Positions 23,801-35,165 of a stretch of DNA of 64,000 nucleotides are shown here, piece by piece (positions within the stretch are counted from its first letter, which is position 1; every line of letters begins with the position of its first letter). A model generated the notes under the pieces. The model saw nothing but the letters and a program-made list of their open reading frames with translations. It ran no database searches and was not told where the DNA came from. The stretch is from Chrysaora quinquecirrha (taxonomy: Eukaryota > Cnidaria > Scyphozoa > Semaeostomeae > Pelagiidae): positions 4,589,340-4,653,339 of the forward strand of contig JACTAT010000014.1 of assembly GCA_014526335.1 (NCBI GenBank). The letters run 5' to 3'. The position numbers and the translations under genes are program-made.

Positions 23801-25179
23801 TGGATCAAGAACTATCGAGTGCCAACTCATGTCAGCCTTCCTTATTATTCTATACGGTTGACGATGTAGTTCCAATTCAATTCAATTCAATTCATTTTTA
23901 TTCGTAGAAATACAATTTACAATGATTAAAAGTATTCTACACGGCTCAAGAAAAGCTGAGCTTATCTAGCTTGAGCCGCTAAAAATTTCAATTTTGGTGA
24001 AGGCATCTACCTGGAAGAGAAGGCCACCATGATTAATAGCTGAGAATTCATCGATTTATTTTGAAAAAGGAATGAATCTGACATTGTTATAAGAATACAA
24101 TGACAAATTTTAGGCTGATACATGTTTTATTTTGATTTTATTAACATAAATTTTCTTTCTTCCCTTTCATAGGATGTATGAAGTCGCTGTTAAACCACAA
24201 TGCAATGCGATCCCTGATTGTACTTCTTGCAAGTGATCACATGATCATGCAGAACGAAGGCCTGGTTTCGATTGTGACGTTAATGACGTGTGGAAGCGGT
24301 ATGAGATAAAATATTCTTAAATATTTTGATAATTTTCAGTAAGCGTTGATTCGACTACAAAAAAATCGAAGTTGAAGTTTGATAGATTTGCTGGTGGCAC
24401 AAAGTCATACCGTGTTTGCTATCGTTATATAATGAAGAGAATGATCTTCCCCAAGGATCCGTTCTTTTTCAGATGCTGTTGACAAATTTATGGCAGCAAA
24501 TGGTTTGGAGAGGACGTTGAAGATGTTGAAACAATCATCCAATAAACCTCATTTGGTGTTCAATTTGATGAGTTTGTTCACAGCTGTTTGTCAAACAGGT
24601 AAATAGATATTTGTTTATCTTATGGAGTGGTCATAACTCATGGCTGTGTGGGGGCTAAAGAGAACGTATTTGGGACCGTATTTCCTAACAACAAGAAAGC
24701 ATATAAGCTTGGTTGTTTGACTTCTTAGTTGCTTACCGTCATTCAATTGAGCCCTCAAGTTGCTTAATGTCAAGGTCAGTTCAGCGCTAGCTGCTTGTTG
24801 AGTTGCTTATTAAAAAAAGTGCATTATTTCATTCATTATGGCAGAGTTTTCATTTCACAGTAACAACTATATTGTTATTAGAATCATTCTATCTAAATAT
24901 GGTGTGTTCCTGCACCCATGTACCCAAGAATTTTTTGTTACCCCATATAAAGACACATTGGGCTATTTGGGACACCCATCGATTTCAGCCTGAAAATAGT
25001 CTGTTAAAAACTTTTCTTATCCTTATAAAAAGTAATGTAATTGTGGATTTTTTTCAGATAATGGAAAGAAAGCATTGAAGGATTCTGAAATCATGAAACA
25101 TGTTGAAGAGTTGGCCAACAGTCCGAATGAATTGATCCAATCAAGGTGTGCGGATCTCTTGAATATCCTCCGGACATGA
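14835..25179 (+). CDS. RAP1GDS1: RAP1GDS1 / SmgGDS, armadillo-repeat small-GTPase chaperone (one exon interrupted)
   Basis: Exons: 14835-14943, 15565-15678, 16465-16590, 17337-17483, 18169-18300, 18854-18976, 19943-about 20050, 21831-21910, 22496-22553, 22635-22760, 23347-23487, 24173-24298, 24473-24598, 25058-25179. Four exons are exactly 126 nt, one 42-residue armadillo repeat each, and most joins are phase 1; both are typical of this family. ARM landmarks include TIQCFRTIGNVCMEN, LGNLPAMAYGCVNNM, VLSALKNITIP and AVVQFKALAVLRLLVQGQ. The family binds prenylation-motif small GTPases (Rap1, RhoA, Rac, K-Ras) in the cytosol as chaperone and atypical exchange factor. Oddity: exon 7 reads well up to NNDQIN, then enters the terminal inverted repeat of the element at 20053-21196 with no donor, so about 15 residues of one ARM repeat appear lost. 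The model is about 546 aa against 558-607 in human. Confidence 0.9.
15340..15497 (+). repeat. Interspersed repeat, 'catcagattt ... caaaacctat' family
   Basis: Shares 'accaagtcgt', 'gaatcagattttgcc', 'caaaacctattgtgcc' and a C-run before 'ctatgccactg' with the copy at 2105-2333. An oppositely oriented fragment lies just downstream at about 15765-15845. It lies in RAP1GDS1 intron 1 and extends almost to the exon 2 acceptor. Confidence 0.5.
15847..16115. mobile_element. Short foldback/TIR element, same family as 20053-21196
   Basis: Left end CGGTACTGCTATCACATGG and right end (reverse complement) CAGTACTGCTATGCGTTG share the CAGTACTGCTAT terminus. Both continue into 'taacattgc'. The interior has GATC/CGAGATC words like the larger copy. 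TA follows the right end. It is 269 bp and non-coding. Confidence 0.65.
17597..18113. mobile_element. Palindromic MITE split by a SINE insertion
   Basis: The left part (17597-17711) runs from 'caaacatttgagacttg' through 'tttggccacgtcacaaaat' to 'gcttaaatcaatgtt'. The right part (about 17968-18113) resumes with 'gaaacaatgttttgtgacg' and ends 'tgatcaattggccag'. Between them sits the tRNA-derived SINE at about 17712-17966. Confidence 0.7.
17712..17966 (+). mobile_element. tRNA-derived SINE, family B
   Basis: The head has an A box TGGCTGAGTGG (17725-17735) and a B box GGTTCAAATCTC (17769-17780), 44 bp apart. The tRNA-like part is followed by an unrelated body and a 3' end ACAAATAAAGACTGCTTGC with CTTGC repeats. 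The cloverleaf does not close, so this is a tRNA relic and not a working tRNA gene. Confidence 0.65.
18330..19575. repeat. About 185-bp tandem repeat carrying TGACCT arrays (interrupted by exon 6)
   Basis: The word 'cacatcatctaagccctg' and variants recur at about 18432, 18614, 19176, 19366 and 19492. Each is followed by a run of TGACCT hexamers. The hexamers are mostly spaced by exactly 4 bp (18472-18507, 18654-18689, 19216-19262, 19405-19441, 19523-19558). A decayed sixth run lies near 19880-19930. RAP1GDS1 exon 6 (18854-18976) lies between repeat copies. Confidence 0.75.
20053..21196. mobile_element. Foldback-like TIR element inserted in RAP1GDS1 exon 7
   Basis: The termini CAGTACTGCTATCGAGTGG and its reverse complement are perfect through 'tctaacatt', flanked on both sides by TA (20051-52 and 21197-98), fitting a Tc1/mariner-style TA target. 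Inside each arm lie about 20-bp tandem sub-repeats. The right arm repeats GATCGAGGGATCCGCGATTG, and the left arm has inverse variants of about 21 bp. Between the arms is about 660 bp of AT-rich sequence. An ORF at 20405-20722 shows no transposase motif, so the element is probably non-autonomous. Confidence 0.8.
21199..21428 (-). mobile_element. tRNA-derived SINE, family A, copy 2
   Basis: Immediately abuts the foldback element. On the minus strand it has A box TGGCGCAGTGG and B box GGTTCGAGCC (reverse complement of 21367-21376). The first 10-20 bp expected at its far end are replaced by the foldback insertion, so the foldback element may have landed at the edge of this SINE. Confidence 0.75.
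21965..22444. mobile_element. Three tandem right halves of the palindromic MITE
   Basis: The sequence 'tttgcttgcgtcaag' to 'tttgatcgtttggccag' is repeated three times with ends at about 22156, 22318 and 22442. Left ends are absent. It lies in RAP1GDS1 intron 8. This arrangement suggests unequal exchange or rolling duplication of one half rather than three insertions. Confidence 0.7.
23572..23774. mobile_element. Palindromic MITE, RAP1GDS1 intron 11
   Basis: From 'ggcaaacattgttagtc' to 'tgtttgatcgttttgtcaagg'. It is shortened in the middle. A AATTC microsatellite (23872-23895) that resembles a retroposon tail follows. Confidence 0.65.
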
Positions 25180-25769
25180 ATGTTTTGCTGATAAATTACA
25201 AAGAATTCAATTGACTGAGATATATAGCAACTATTAAATGTAATTTCTAAAATGTATAGGGTAAAAACATCAAATTTTCTATATCGATTTTTTTACATTG
25301 TATTAAAATTTTTAAATTGGTTGAATTTAAATATCTAATTCGAAAAGTAATATTGAAGTTAGACCCTGGCCAAGCGATCAAACATTGCTGGTCAAACATT
25401 TGAGATTTGCTTTACAAGCAATGCTTAACTGTTTGGCCACGTCACTAAACATTGCTTGGCAAGTAGAGTCGCTCAGAATTGTTTTCGAAAACATTAAGAA
25501 ACATTTTATGCTTGTATTAAGCAAAAAATGTTTGAAGACCAATGTTTTGCAACGGCTTTGGCCAACAGGGTGCATTCCATGTTACCGCCACGCCAGAGAA
25601 TACACTGACCAAATTGGACTTCATGCCAATAAAACAATAGATCTATTGTTTTATGATTGAAATAATAGTCTAGGCTATTGTTTTTTTTAGAGATCCACGC
25701 CAGTATGGCAATAAAATTTCAGACTCCACCCTGGAGATCTCTGGCATAGGCTACACGGAATGCACCCTG
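25180..25769. other. RAP1GDS1-NOP58 spacer filled by two elements
   Basis: After the RAP1GDS1 stop come about 185 bp of AT-rich 3' sequence. Then comes a truncated palindromic MITE (25364-25565), cut off where a second inverted-repeat element (25566-25769) begins. No NOP58 promoter or start codon is recognisable here. Confidence 0.6.
25566..25769. mobile_element. Inverted-repeat element with CAGGGTGCATTCC ends
   Basis: Left end CAGGGTGCATTCCATGT and right end (reverse complement) CAGGGTGCATTCCGTGT, followed on both sides by 'gcc' and 'cgccagaga'/'tgccagaga'. The centre has paired ATAGATCTATTG and 'aatagtctaggctatt' hairpins. It is 204 bp. It directly abuts the remnant of NOP58 exon 1. Confidence 0.7.
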
Positions 25770-26546
25770 GCAGGTGGGGCTGCTCAATGCTATTTTCAAG
25801 GTAAAATATTTGGCTAAATTAATCTTGCCTTCTTTTGATTCGATTCTTGATGAATAATCGTATTTCTGATTTCGGAAATAAAGGAAAAGAACAGTCAGAC
25901 GGTGAGATACAATGGACTGTACTTGGTTGACGGTGCGGTGCGGTCTGCCCAACTTAATGCGGTGTGGGTCTCCACCTTCGAGAATCCCTTGCTTGCTTGA
26001 GCTTCTTCTGATGAGATGAGACGATGATATTTTTGAATGAAAGAGAATTTTGTTAAAACTTAGAACTTATGTACAATATCTGCTTTGAAATTTTAAAACA
26101 GATTAATAGAAATAGAATAGGTAAAAATAGATTCAAATATCAAATATTTTTTTCAATTTTTTTCAGCTACTTGATGAAAACAAACTGCAGTCAAGTGATG
26201 ACTTGTATAAAGAATTCCTCACAGCTGATAAAGCAAGCAAAATGTAAGTTTGACTTGACTAGCTTCACATTGCCTAGTATAGTGCCAGAAATTGCAGGTG
26301 TGGGGCAGTACCATCAAGAGCCAATGTCCCGTGGGCAGGGTCAGAAGTTTGGGGCCCCGGCTGTGAAGGGGTCAGCAAAAATTTAAATTCTCTTAAAGCT
26401 TCCCCCTTCAACCTCCTAAGGGCCCGTAAGGGCTTGATACAATTTCAAATTTTTCTCAAACAATAGACAAATGTTCTCAATCAGTTATTATTTGTTAATT
26501 TTGAAGGAATGCATCATCATCATTGTCATCATCATCCTCATCATCT

Positions 26547-26578
<32 letters not shown>

Positions 26579-29500
26579 TGTCATCATGATCACCATAGTC
26601 ATCATCATCATCATCAGCATTATCATCTGCATCACAATCCTTATTAGCATCAGGATCATATTCATTTGTCATCAACATTATCATAATCATTGCCATATCA
26701 ACATCATCATCCCCATCATCTTCATCATCATCCTCATCACCATCATAGTCCTCGTCATCATATCATCAAGAAAATGTTTGTTATTGTTATATTCTTTGTC
26801 ACCACCAACTCTGGCTTCCTCAGCATACCCTTGGACATAGTGACAAATGCCCTTTCTTTAGGGTTAATGGAATGAAAAATTTTATTATTAACACTTTGAC
26901 ATCTAAAATTGATTCTGTGATCTATTAATTTTAGAGTGAAGCTTAAACACTTTAAAAAGTTTGAAGATACAACAGAAGCCTTGGCGGGTGAGTAACAGAA
27001 ATGAAACTTCCTGTTTAGAAGAAAAACAGCTTCTTTTTCTACAGTTAAAAATCTTCACAGATGTTTCTGGTATTAATCAACTGAACATTTTATCTTATTT
27101 TCTCCAGCTGCAACTGCATCCGTTGAAGGAAAAGTGCCAAAATCTCTGAAGAAGATGCTGAAGAAAATTGCCTCAAAAGACATGCATGAAGAACTAGCTG
27201 TTGCTGATGCCAAACTTGGTGGTATTATCAAGGTATGCTTTCATTGTTGTGTATAAAATTGACTCTTTCCAGCTTCTTCCAAAACTGACCTGGTGTTAAT
27301 GAATTTATCATCTTATAATTTCAGGATAAGTTTGATTTGCAATGTGTGAATAATTCTTCCGTGAACGAATTACTGAGGGGAATAAGATCACAGATGACTA
27401 ATCTTATAACTGGTAAGTGCATTTTCTGTGACAATAATTCTTCCATGCTATGAAATATCTCAATGGTAAATCTGGTCTAATAGTATGCCTCTATATATGT
27501 CCAGTTTGTCAAAAGGCATGCAAAGGACCAAACAAGTATATGCAGTACCATAGCCATTGGTAGAACGAGGGAAACTCATCCATCAGCACTGATATACGGG
27601 CACATATTTGTCCTCTATTGCCCAAATTTAGAAAAAAGGGGAATAGGATACCTCTTGAAAATCTGCGTTCTATGCTGCACCCTAATTTTCTTTGACAACA
27701 CCATTTTACCTCTCCATTATCTGACCTCAAGGCTGACTATGCCACAGAGGAAAAAATTCCTAACAAAATGCAAAATATTTTTTTGAAAATTCAATAGTCT
27801 GAAATTAGAGGAATTTTTTCAAGGGCTATATACTGTACAGCCATTTTCCAGTATTCCATCTTTGAAACCAACCTGTGTTTTTGTACTTTGTACCTTGAAA
27901 TGGACCTCTTTTCCCAGGTTGAATATGGCCAATTTTCTATGCCAAAGATTGTGCCGAATTATAAAAGCTCTGTAATGAGAAAACTTTGTTCTGCTCCAAA
28001 GATCCTCTGGAAATATTTACCAATTAGAAAAATCAAATTGAATATGCCTTTTTTGCAGGTTTGTCTGATAAAGAAATGAGTGCCATGGCTCTTGGTTTGG
28101 CTCACAGGTATTATAATTGGTTTTGTTATTTTGTGATAGATGAACAATGAAAGTAAGCAATAGAAAAGCCCTTTGTGGACACTACATTTGCACTCCAGGA
28201 ATGGAGAACAGATCAATTTGCCATGGATAGGCTTGTGAAGTATGTTTGGGATACGTGCTATGAACAACAGAGATAGAGAAAATGTACATGTTTTCAACAT
28301 AACTGATTCAATTTTGCTTGTCAGGCAATGTTTGATCTTTTTGTGGCCTTTTCAACATTGCTTGTCAAACATTTCTTTTGTTTTTTGACAAGCTGCAACA
28401 ACATTTCACCACTTAGCAACATTTCTTAGCAATACATCATTTGTGCTTGCACATTAGCAAGAACTTTGTTGTTCCAAAAGTGTTGAACAGTAAAGTTTTT
28501 GGACATTGCAAAACGATCAAACATTTGTTGTAAAGCAAATTCGAATTGTTGGACCAGCAATGTTTGATCTTTGGCCAGTGCCTAAAGCCTTTTTCGTTCA
28601 TATTTTTTCTTTTCTCAATTGCAGTTTGTCCCGTTATAAGCTGAAGTTTAGTCCTGACAAAGTTGATACAATGATTGTGCAAGCCATTTCGCTGTTGGAT
28701 GATTTGGATAAGGAGTTGAATAATTATTCAATGAGATGTAGAGAATGGTATGGATGGCATTTTCCAGAAATGACCAAAATCATCACTGACAATCTGGCGT
28801 ATGCAAAAACAGTAAAGCAACTAGGTTTGTCTATTTTTTTGTCAGCTTTTTGTTTGCCAAGTTTTTACTAATTTTTAAAATAAATTAGCTCTCTATGAAT
28901 CCTTGAGAAGATGGAAAATTTACTTAGCCCTTTGTAATCGTAATTATTTCTCTTCTTCTCTAGCAGCCTTGTAGCCTATTGTCGTTTTTCCATATCAGTT
29001 GATAAGTTAATAAGTAAACAGACAAAGAGACGTACTATCTTTAGAAATAGTACAAAAAAAGAGAAACTATTTAGGCTCACACGAGAGCCTTTAGCTTAAG
29101 CAAAGTATCATTTGTTGCTTAAAGTGTTCTCATGTGCAGCGGATTTTGCGTAAGGAATTTGTCATTCGAGGCACAAAGCAAAATATCCAACGTGTTTGAT
29201 ATTTTGTGTCATTTGTGGCACTTTGCTTACCACTTCTAGAAGCACCAGTCAATCAAGCAATGAGTATCAATTTTGATAAATCTTATTCTAAGAAATTTCG
29301 AGGATGTCAAATAATTACGCTGCCAGAATCATTAAATAATACAATAACCATGCTAAAGAAACATTAAAGGTTAAGAAATAGATATAGCGAAACCCAGCGC
29401 AATTAAATGAAACATCGATAGTTTAAGACTACTGCCACTAGATAGACAAACGTGGACAAAAGACAAACAAGTGGACAACATATATGTTGCTGTTAAAGGA

Positions 29501-32306
29501 AAAAACCATGATTATTTCTTATGTGTAGATTGCTGTTATAACTAAAGATATCAGTTGCTATGGTACGGTAGAAAATCAGGGGCGTCGCCAAAGGGGGTAC
29601 AGGGGGTGCTGTACCCCCCATCCCCCCCAATGTTGCAAACGTCGGCACAAAGAAGGTTTTTTCGGCAAATGGTGATATCGGTCTGGCGATCTGGGATTTC
29701 TCTTATTCGGGATTTTTCAATAAAATGCTTAGAAGCTCGGTTCCAATAATAGATATTCCATTAAATTGGAGCATGATTAGAGTACTAAAACGAGAAATAA
29801 TATCATTGAATATCTTGCGTCGGTTTCAGTATGTACGAAGCTTATACAGTACATACAGTACTTAATATGGCTAAGTTCTGCTGGAGTTGGCTTTTTCAAA
29901 TGACAGTAAAATCTTTGGGAGAAGATCGATGAAATTAATAAATCAACCACAACATACAAACAAAAAAGAAAAGAGTTAGAGTCTTGTTTTTTTTTTAATT
30001 GGAATTCATGTTGATTATCGGAAAAAGCATAATGAAAAAAATGGGCGTAGCTGCGAAAGCCACGCCCTTCTATCGGCAAATTTTAACTCTGTGCGCCCTG
30101 AAAGTTTTTGTTGCTCCGCCCCTGTAGAAAATAGAGTTTTTACATGTTTCCCCGCTTATTTTCCTATAGGTCAAAAGACTAATGCCGCTACAAGTGATCT
30201 TTCAAATATCCTGCCAGAGGATGTCGAAGAGGAACTGAAACAAGCTGCTGAAATCTCTATGGGAACTGATGTGAGCCATTAGTTTTAGACCTTTTCTACG
30301 CTAAATGATCAAATTTTAATACACTTATGTAACATCATCTGGGTTTGCCTGAAACGATAAAGGCATGCGCTGATTAAGGAAACGTACAAAAGCACTCCAC
30401 AGCTTCTTAATAAAGAGTTTTGGTTGGTTTTAGATTTCCGAAGAAGACATGGAGAACATCATTTACCTTTGTGAACAGGTAGGCTATTTTGAAATTTGAT
30501 TTCAACCTATGAAGTCTCCATTTGAAGATTCGTTAGTCATTGTATTTGCTTAAATTTAGTGGAACCTCCATTAACGAACACCTCTATACAACTCAGACCT
30601 CTGAACAAATATCCCAAATAGTCCCAAATTTCATTTCTTTGTAATAGCGAACATTGGACACCCCTCTTCAATGGATAATGACGTTGGTCCCGTGAGTATT
30701 CGTTATATAGAGGTTCCACTGCACCTTATAATAGAGAATTAAATCTTCTGCTAATCAATGGCTGCGTTATTTTTGTCTTGTCAGCGGTGTAGCCAGACAT
30801 CAAACATTGGAGGGGGAAAGGGTGAAGTAAAAGGAAATAAGGGCGTGGTTTTATGAAACAAGAATCAGATTTAGCATATATAACAATAGCCTTGGCAATG
30901 ACGAGAGAGGCGATTGCCTCCCATGCTGTTTTAGTTAACACAGATAAGGTCTGAAAAAATTTGCAGTGGAAACCCAGTTTTGCAAACCCCTGATTTAACA
31001 AACTACTCGGTATAACGAGCTAAATTTCTTGGATACTTAGAATTTCTTTTCCTTGCTGCTTGGTTATATACAAACTCTCTCGGTTTAACGAATCTCCTAC
31101 AAATGGAATATTTTTTCTATTTCCCCCTTCAGTCTTTATTATTCTCGAATTTAGCTGAAAGTGAGGAAGGCCTTTTAGGGAAGAAAGTTTAACCTAAGGA
31201 ATATTAATTTGAATTCGATTTCTCTCTTTTTTGAAGGTCATCCAAATATCTGAGTACAGAGCACAGTTGTATGATTACTTGAAGAACAGGATGCAAGCCA
31301 TCGCTCCAAATTTAACAGTTTTGGTTGGTGAGCTTGTTGGTGCAAGATTGATTGCGCATGCAGGTATGATATGATGATAAAACGAAGTCTTTATTTTCAC
31401 TTTGAATTGGATGCTTTAGCACCAAGATGGAGGTCAGGAACCTTAACCTTTAAACAGACGTGAAAATAAAGATTTCGATAATCTATCTCTTGTAATCGTT
31501 TAGAAATTGGTAAAGGAAGGCCGTATACATCATTTCAATTTTATGCACGTTACTTGAGTGTGTTGTTAGTTTCAACTATGATTCAAAATGGTGCAAAACT
31601 CTTATTTTGTGTCGTTTTTTTAGGTTCCTTGTTGAATCTTGCCAAACAGCCGTCTTCAACCGTCCAGATTCTTGGCGCAGAAAAAGCCTTATTCAGGTGC
31701 GTACTTGTTTTAAAACTACAGTTTGATATTTTGAGATTAAATTTAATACAACTTATAGCTTGATTAGCACCAGAAAGATCATTTTATGACTGTTATGAAG
31801 TGTGTAAGGTGAGAGTGAAATGGTTTATTTAGCACCAGTCGCTAGGATCTCGGTAGTAGGTTAACTAATCGAGACCTCAACCCTGACTGTGACGCTACCG
31901 AAGCTGGGGTTCGAACCCCAACCTTGCTTAGCTTGACACCACGAGCCAGCTAGACTTATTGCATTTGTCGTAGTCTACGCTCCTCCACACCCCACCACCC
32001 CGCTCCAACTCCACTCGGAGGTAACAGCAATTTTGTTGTTATAGCTCTGGACTGCGGAAATCGTTCCCGTAGTTACGTGTATGCGTCTGGGGGTTCCCTC
32101 GCGCGGCGTCCACGCCATCCCTTTCTGTGTGGTTTGCGTCGCTTCCGACCTCATTGGGAAGGTCCGATTGTCTTGTTTTGTTTTTATGCAGATAGAGTAT
32201 AATTGTTAATGTATTCTTTTTTTAGATTTATTAAAAACTTTTTATTGAGGTTGTAGGCCTAAATTAACTGTAATTTAGCTATATCTGTGTAAATAGCCTA
32301 CGTAAA

Positions 32307-32369
<63 letters not shown>

Positions 32370-35126
32370 GTTCCTGTTTCCGAAAGAGTGGGAGGAATGT
32401 TATAAGTTTACCAGCCAGCTTGATTAGACCCAAAGTCACAGCACATGAAAACGCTTCAATTGGCAAAAAAAACCAAAAGGAATAAGCTCTTTATGAGTTT
32501 TTAGTTTTATCTGATATTTCTTGATATTTTTATACAGAGCATTGAAGACAAAACACGACACGCCAAAGTATGGTTTAATTTATCATGCATCTATGGTTGG
32601 ATCTTCAAACCCGAAGAACAGAGGAAAGGTTTGTACGGCTCATAGATATATTTTTTCTTTGTTTGGTTACATGATTTTCCAATACACTTTTAGGCCGAAA
32701 GGCCGGTAGGATTGAAGTATTTAAAGACCTAGCCTGCGTGCAAACTTCACAAAGAGGGAATTGTAAAGTCTGCGAATTAGCGTCCGTTTTCGAGTTCTGT
32801 GACCTCGATTTCCTCCTTCACAGAGGAGGTCGATCTTGCGCAAGAAATTGCCTCCGCTTTACTCGTCCGAACGTCCCGCAGAGCAGACACGCACTGATCA
32901 AATTGAAAATGTTGGATGATGGAATATGCTGTCTTTGCTTTCAAAGAGACTGTTTTGAAGCACGATCGAAATATTGTGGAGGGATCTGGCGTTTTTAATC
33001 CGAAAGCAGATTAGTCTCGATTTTATTTATTTGCTTCCATTTTTGAAATATATTTGCAAAATTGTGTTGATTTGTTGAAGAAGGGAGGTTATAAAAGACG
33101 AACTGGCCAAAGTCAACAAAAGCTTAAGTTAAAATACAATAAAAAGCAGCAGCCACTGACACAGTTATTGGGTTTCGCGAGGACGAAGCTCTGCCCAGAT
33201 CGGAGCGCCCATCGAAGATTAGAAGGGTTTTTTATCGTCGGAGGCAGAGGAAATGACAGCAGGGACAGGCCTATTACTAGGCCTACTGCATCATGTATTT
33301 TGATCATTAATCTTGATCCAACTATAATGTTTCGATCTTAAAGATTTGCTTCACCATGTCAAATCCCTTTGAAACGCAGTTTCGTCCCAAATTTTCAAAC
33401 ACTGAAGACATTCAAACTTGATCCTCGAAAAGTCACTGAACGTTCCTCCATCTTGAATACAGGAAATTTTTGTTGTGTTCGCTCCTTCACTTGTCTCGAA
33501 GAGACTGAAAAACACGTGACGATGTTCTTGCTTTTGATTGGGTCACTAAAATCTGAAACCACTCACTGATTGGATGAGAAACAATGCCCAGACAAAGAGC
33601 AGATTTATTGCGCAAGATCACAGAACTCGAAAACGGACGCTAATTCGCAGACTTTACAATTCCCTCTTTGTGAAGTTTGCACGCAGGCTATTAAAGACCT
33701 CAATAATTCGAACTTTTGGTGCAAAAATTGTATAAGTCATCAAAACTTCGTCTACGTGCAATGTTTAACACCCCTAGTGCTTCTAGTAATGATTTTAGGA
33801 GAGTTCAAATTAGTGCATGATATTCTTAGTAGCCTTTAGTAGATTTATTCTCTGTTATTATATGTCTTAAGTCTGTTGGCTTTTATTAGCTGTATTGTAA
33901 CTTTTTTACTTAATGTGTTAGCTATTTTTATGCCTACTTTGTAAATAAAGGAATAAAGATGATCATAATGTAGGAGCTTGGGATTCGGATTATCAAGTAG
34001 AGTTTGGAAATGGTAATGTTGAGGGTATGAGGTCTGAGCTTAGGGTTTAGGTAAAGAGTTAAGTTTTAATAACAGGGTTACTGTAAGTTGAAGTCTAGGT
34101 AGTGTTTAGTGTTGTTTTGTGGTTTTTAGATTCTATAGCACCCACATTTTACTCATAAGCATAATTGGTTGTTCGAAATGGCCGATTTTATTATTCTAGA
34201 ATTGTTTTTGCCTCTACGCTGCTTGTCCAGCCTTTTATTATCCATTTGTTTGTTTTTGGTATGACTTCAAATGTGCTTATCTCCTTTTCAGGTATCAAGA
34301 ATGCTTGCTGCTAAAACTGCATTGGCAATAAGATACGATGCACTTGGTGAAGAAGTAAACAATGAAATGGGAATCGATAATCGTGCAAAGCTCGAAATGA
34401 GAATTCGTGCAATTGAAGAGGGAAAGGTAGGGCAGCTCTCTCATTTCAATCTCCCTCCATATTGTATTGTATTTTGTATTGTATTGAATAATTATTTATT
34501 GTTAGTTTTACAATAGTGATACTTCACTAAATCATGCTAACATGAAGCAACCTGATTGCATTGGCTATCACTTATTGCAATACGTGCGAGCGCATTTATT
34601 GTTTAGAAACCAAGTTTTTGCAAGACTGTGTTCTTAATAGCATTTTTTAGATTGATTTAGCAAACAATAACTTGATATTTTGAATTCATTGCAGCTACGA
34701 CGCGTTAGTGGAGCTGGGAAGCAAATGGTCAAACCAGAGAAATATGAAAATAAAAGGTTGGTTAAGTGTGATTGATTGCTTTTTAAAAAAGGCGTATCGA
34801 CTGACTGATCGACTGACTAACTTAGTAACTAACAAAGTAACTTACTAACTAAATGCCTAATACCTAAGTAACTAACTAACTTACTAGCTTATTAACTGAC
34901 TAAGGAACTGACTAACTTACTAGATAACTAACTAACTAACTAGCTAACGAACTAACTAAATACCTAACTACTTAACTAAATATCGTGCTACATAACTACC
35001 TGAGTAACTAAACTAACAGATTAGCTTACTAGATATTTAACTGACTAATCAACTAACCAACTTACTAAATAACTAACTAAGCAACTGACTTACTAAATAC
35101 TTAAATGACTAAGTAGACTAACTAGG

Positions 35127-35165
<39 letters not shown>

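Noticed and set aside
26523..26840. Ile/Ser-rich open frames over the TCA microsatellite
   Set aside because: Generated by the trinucleotide repeat in several frames within an intron.
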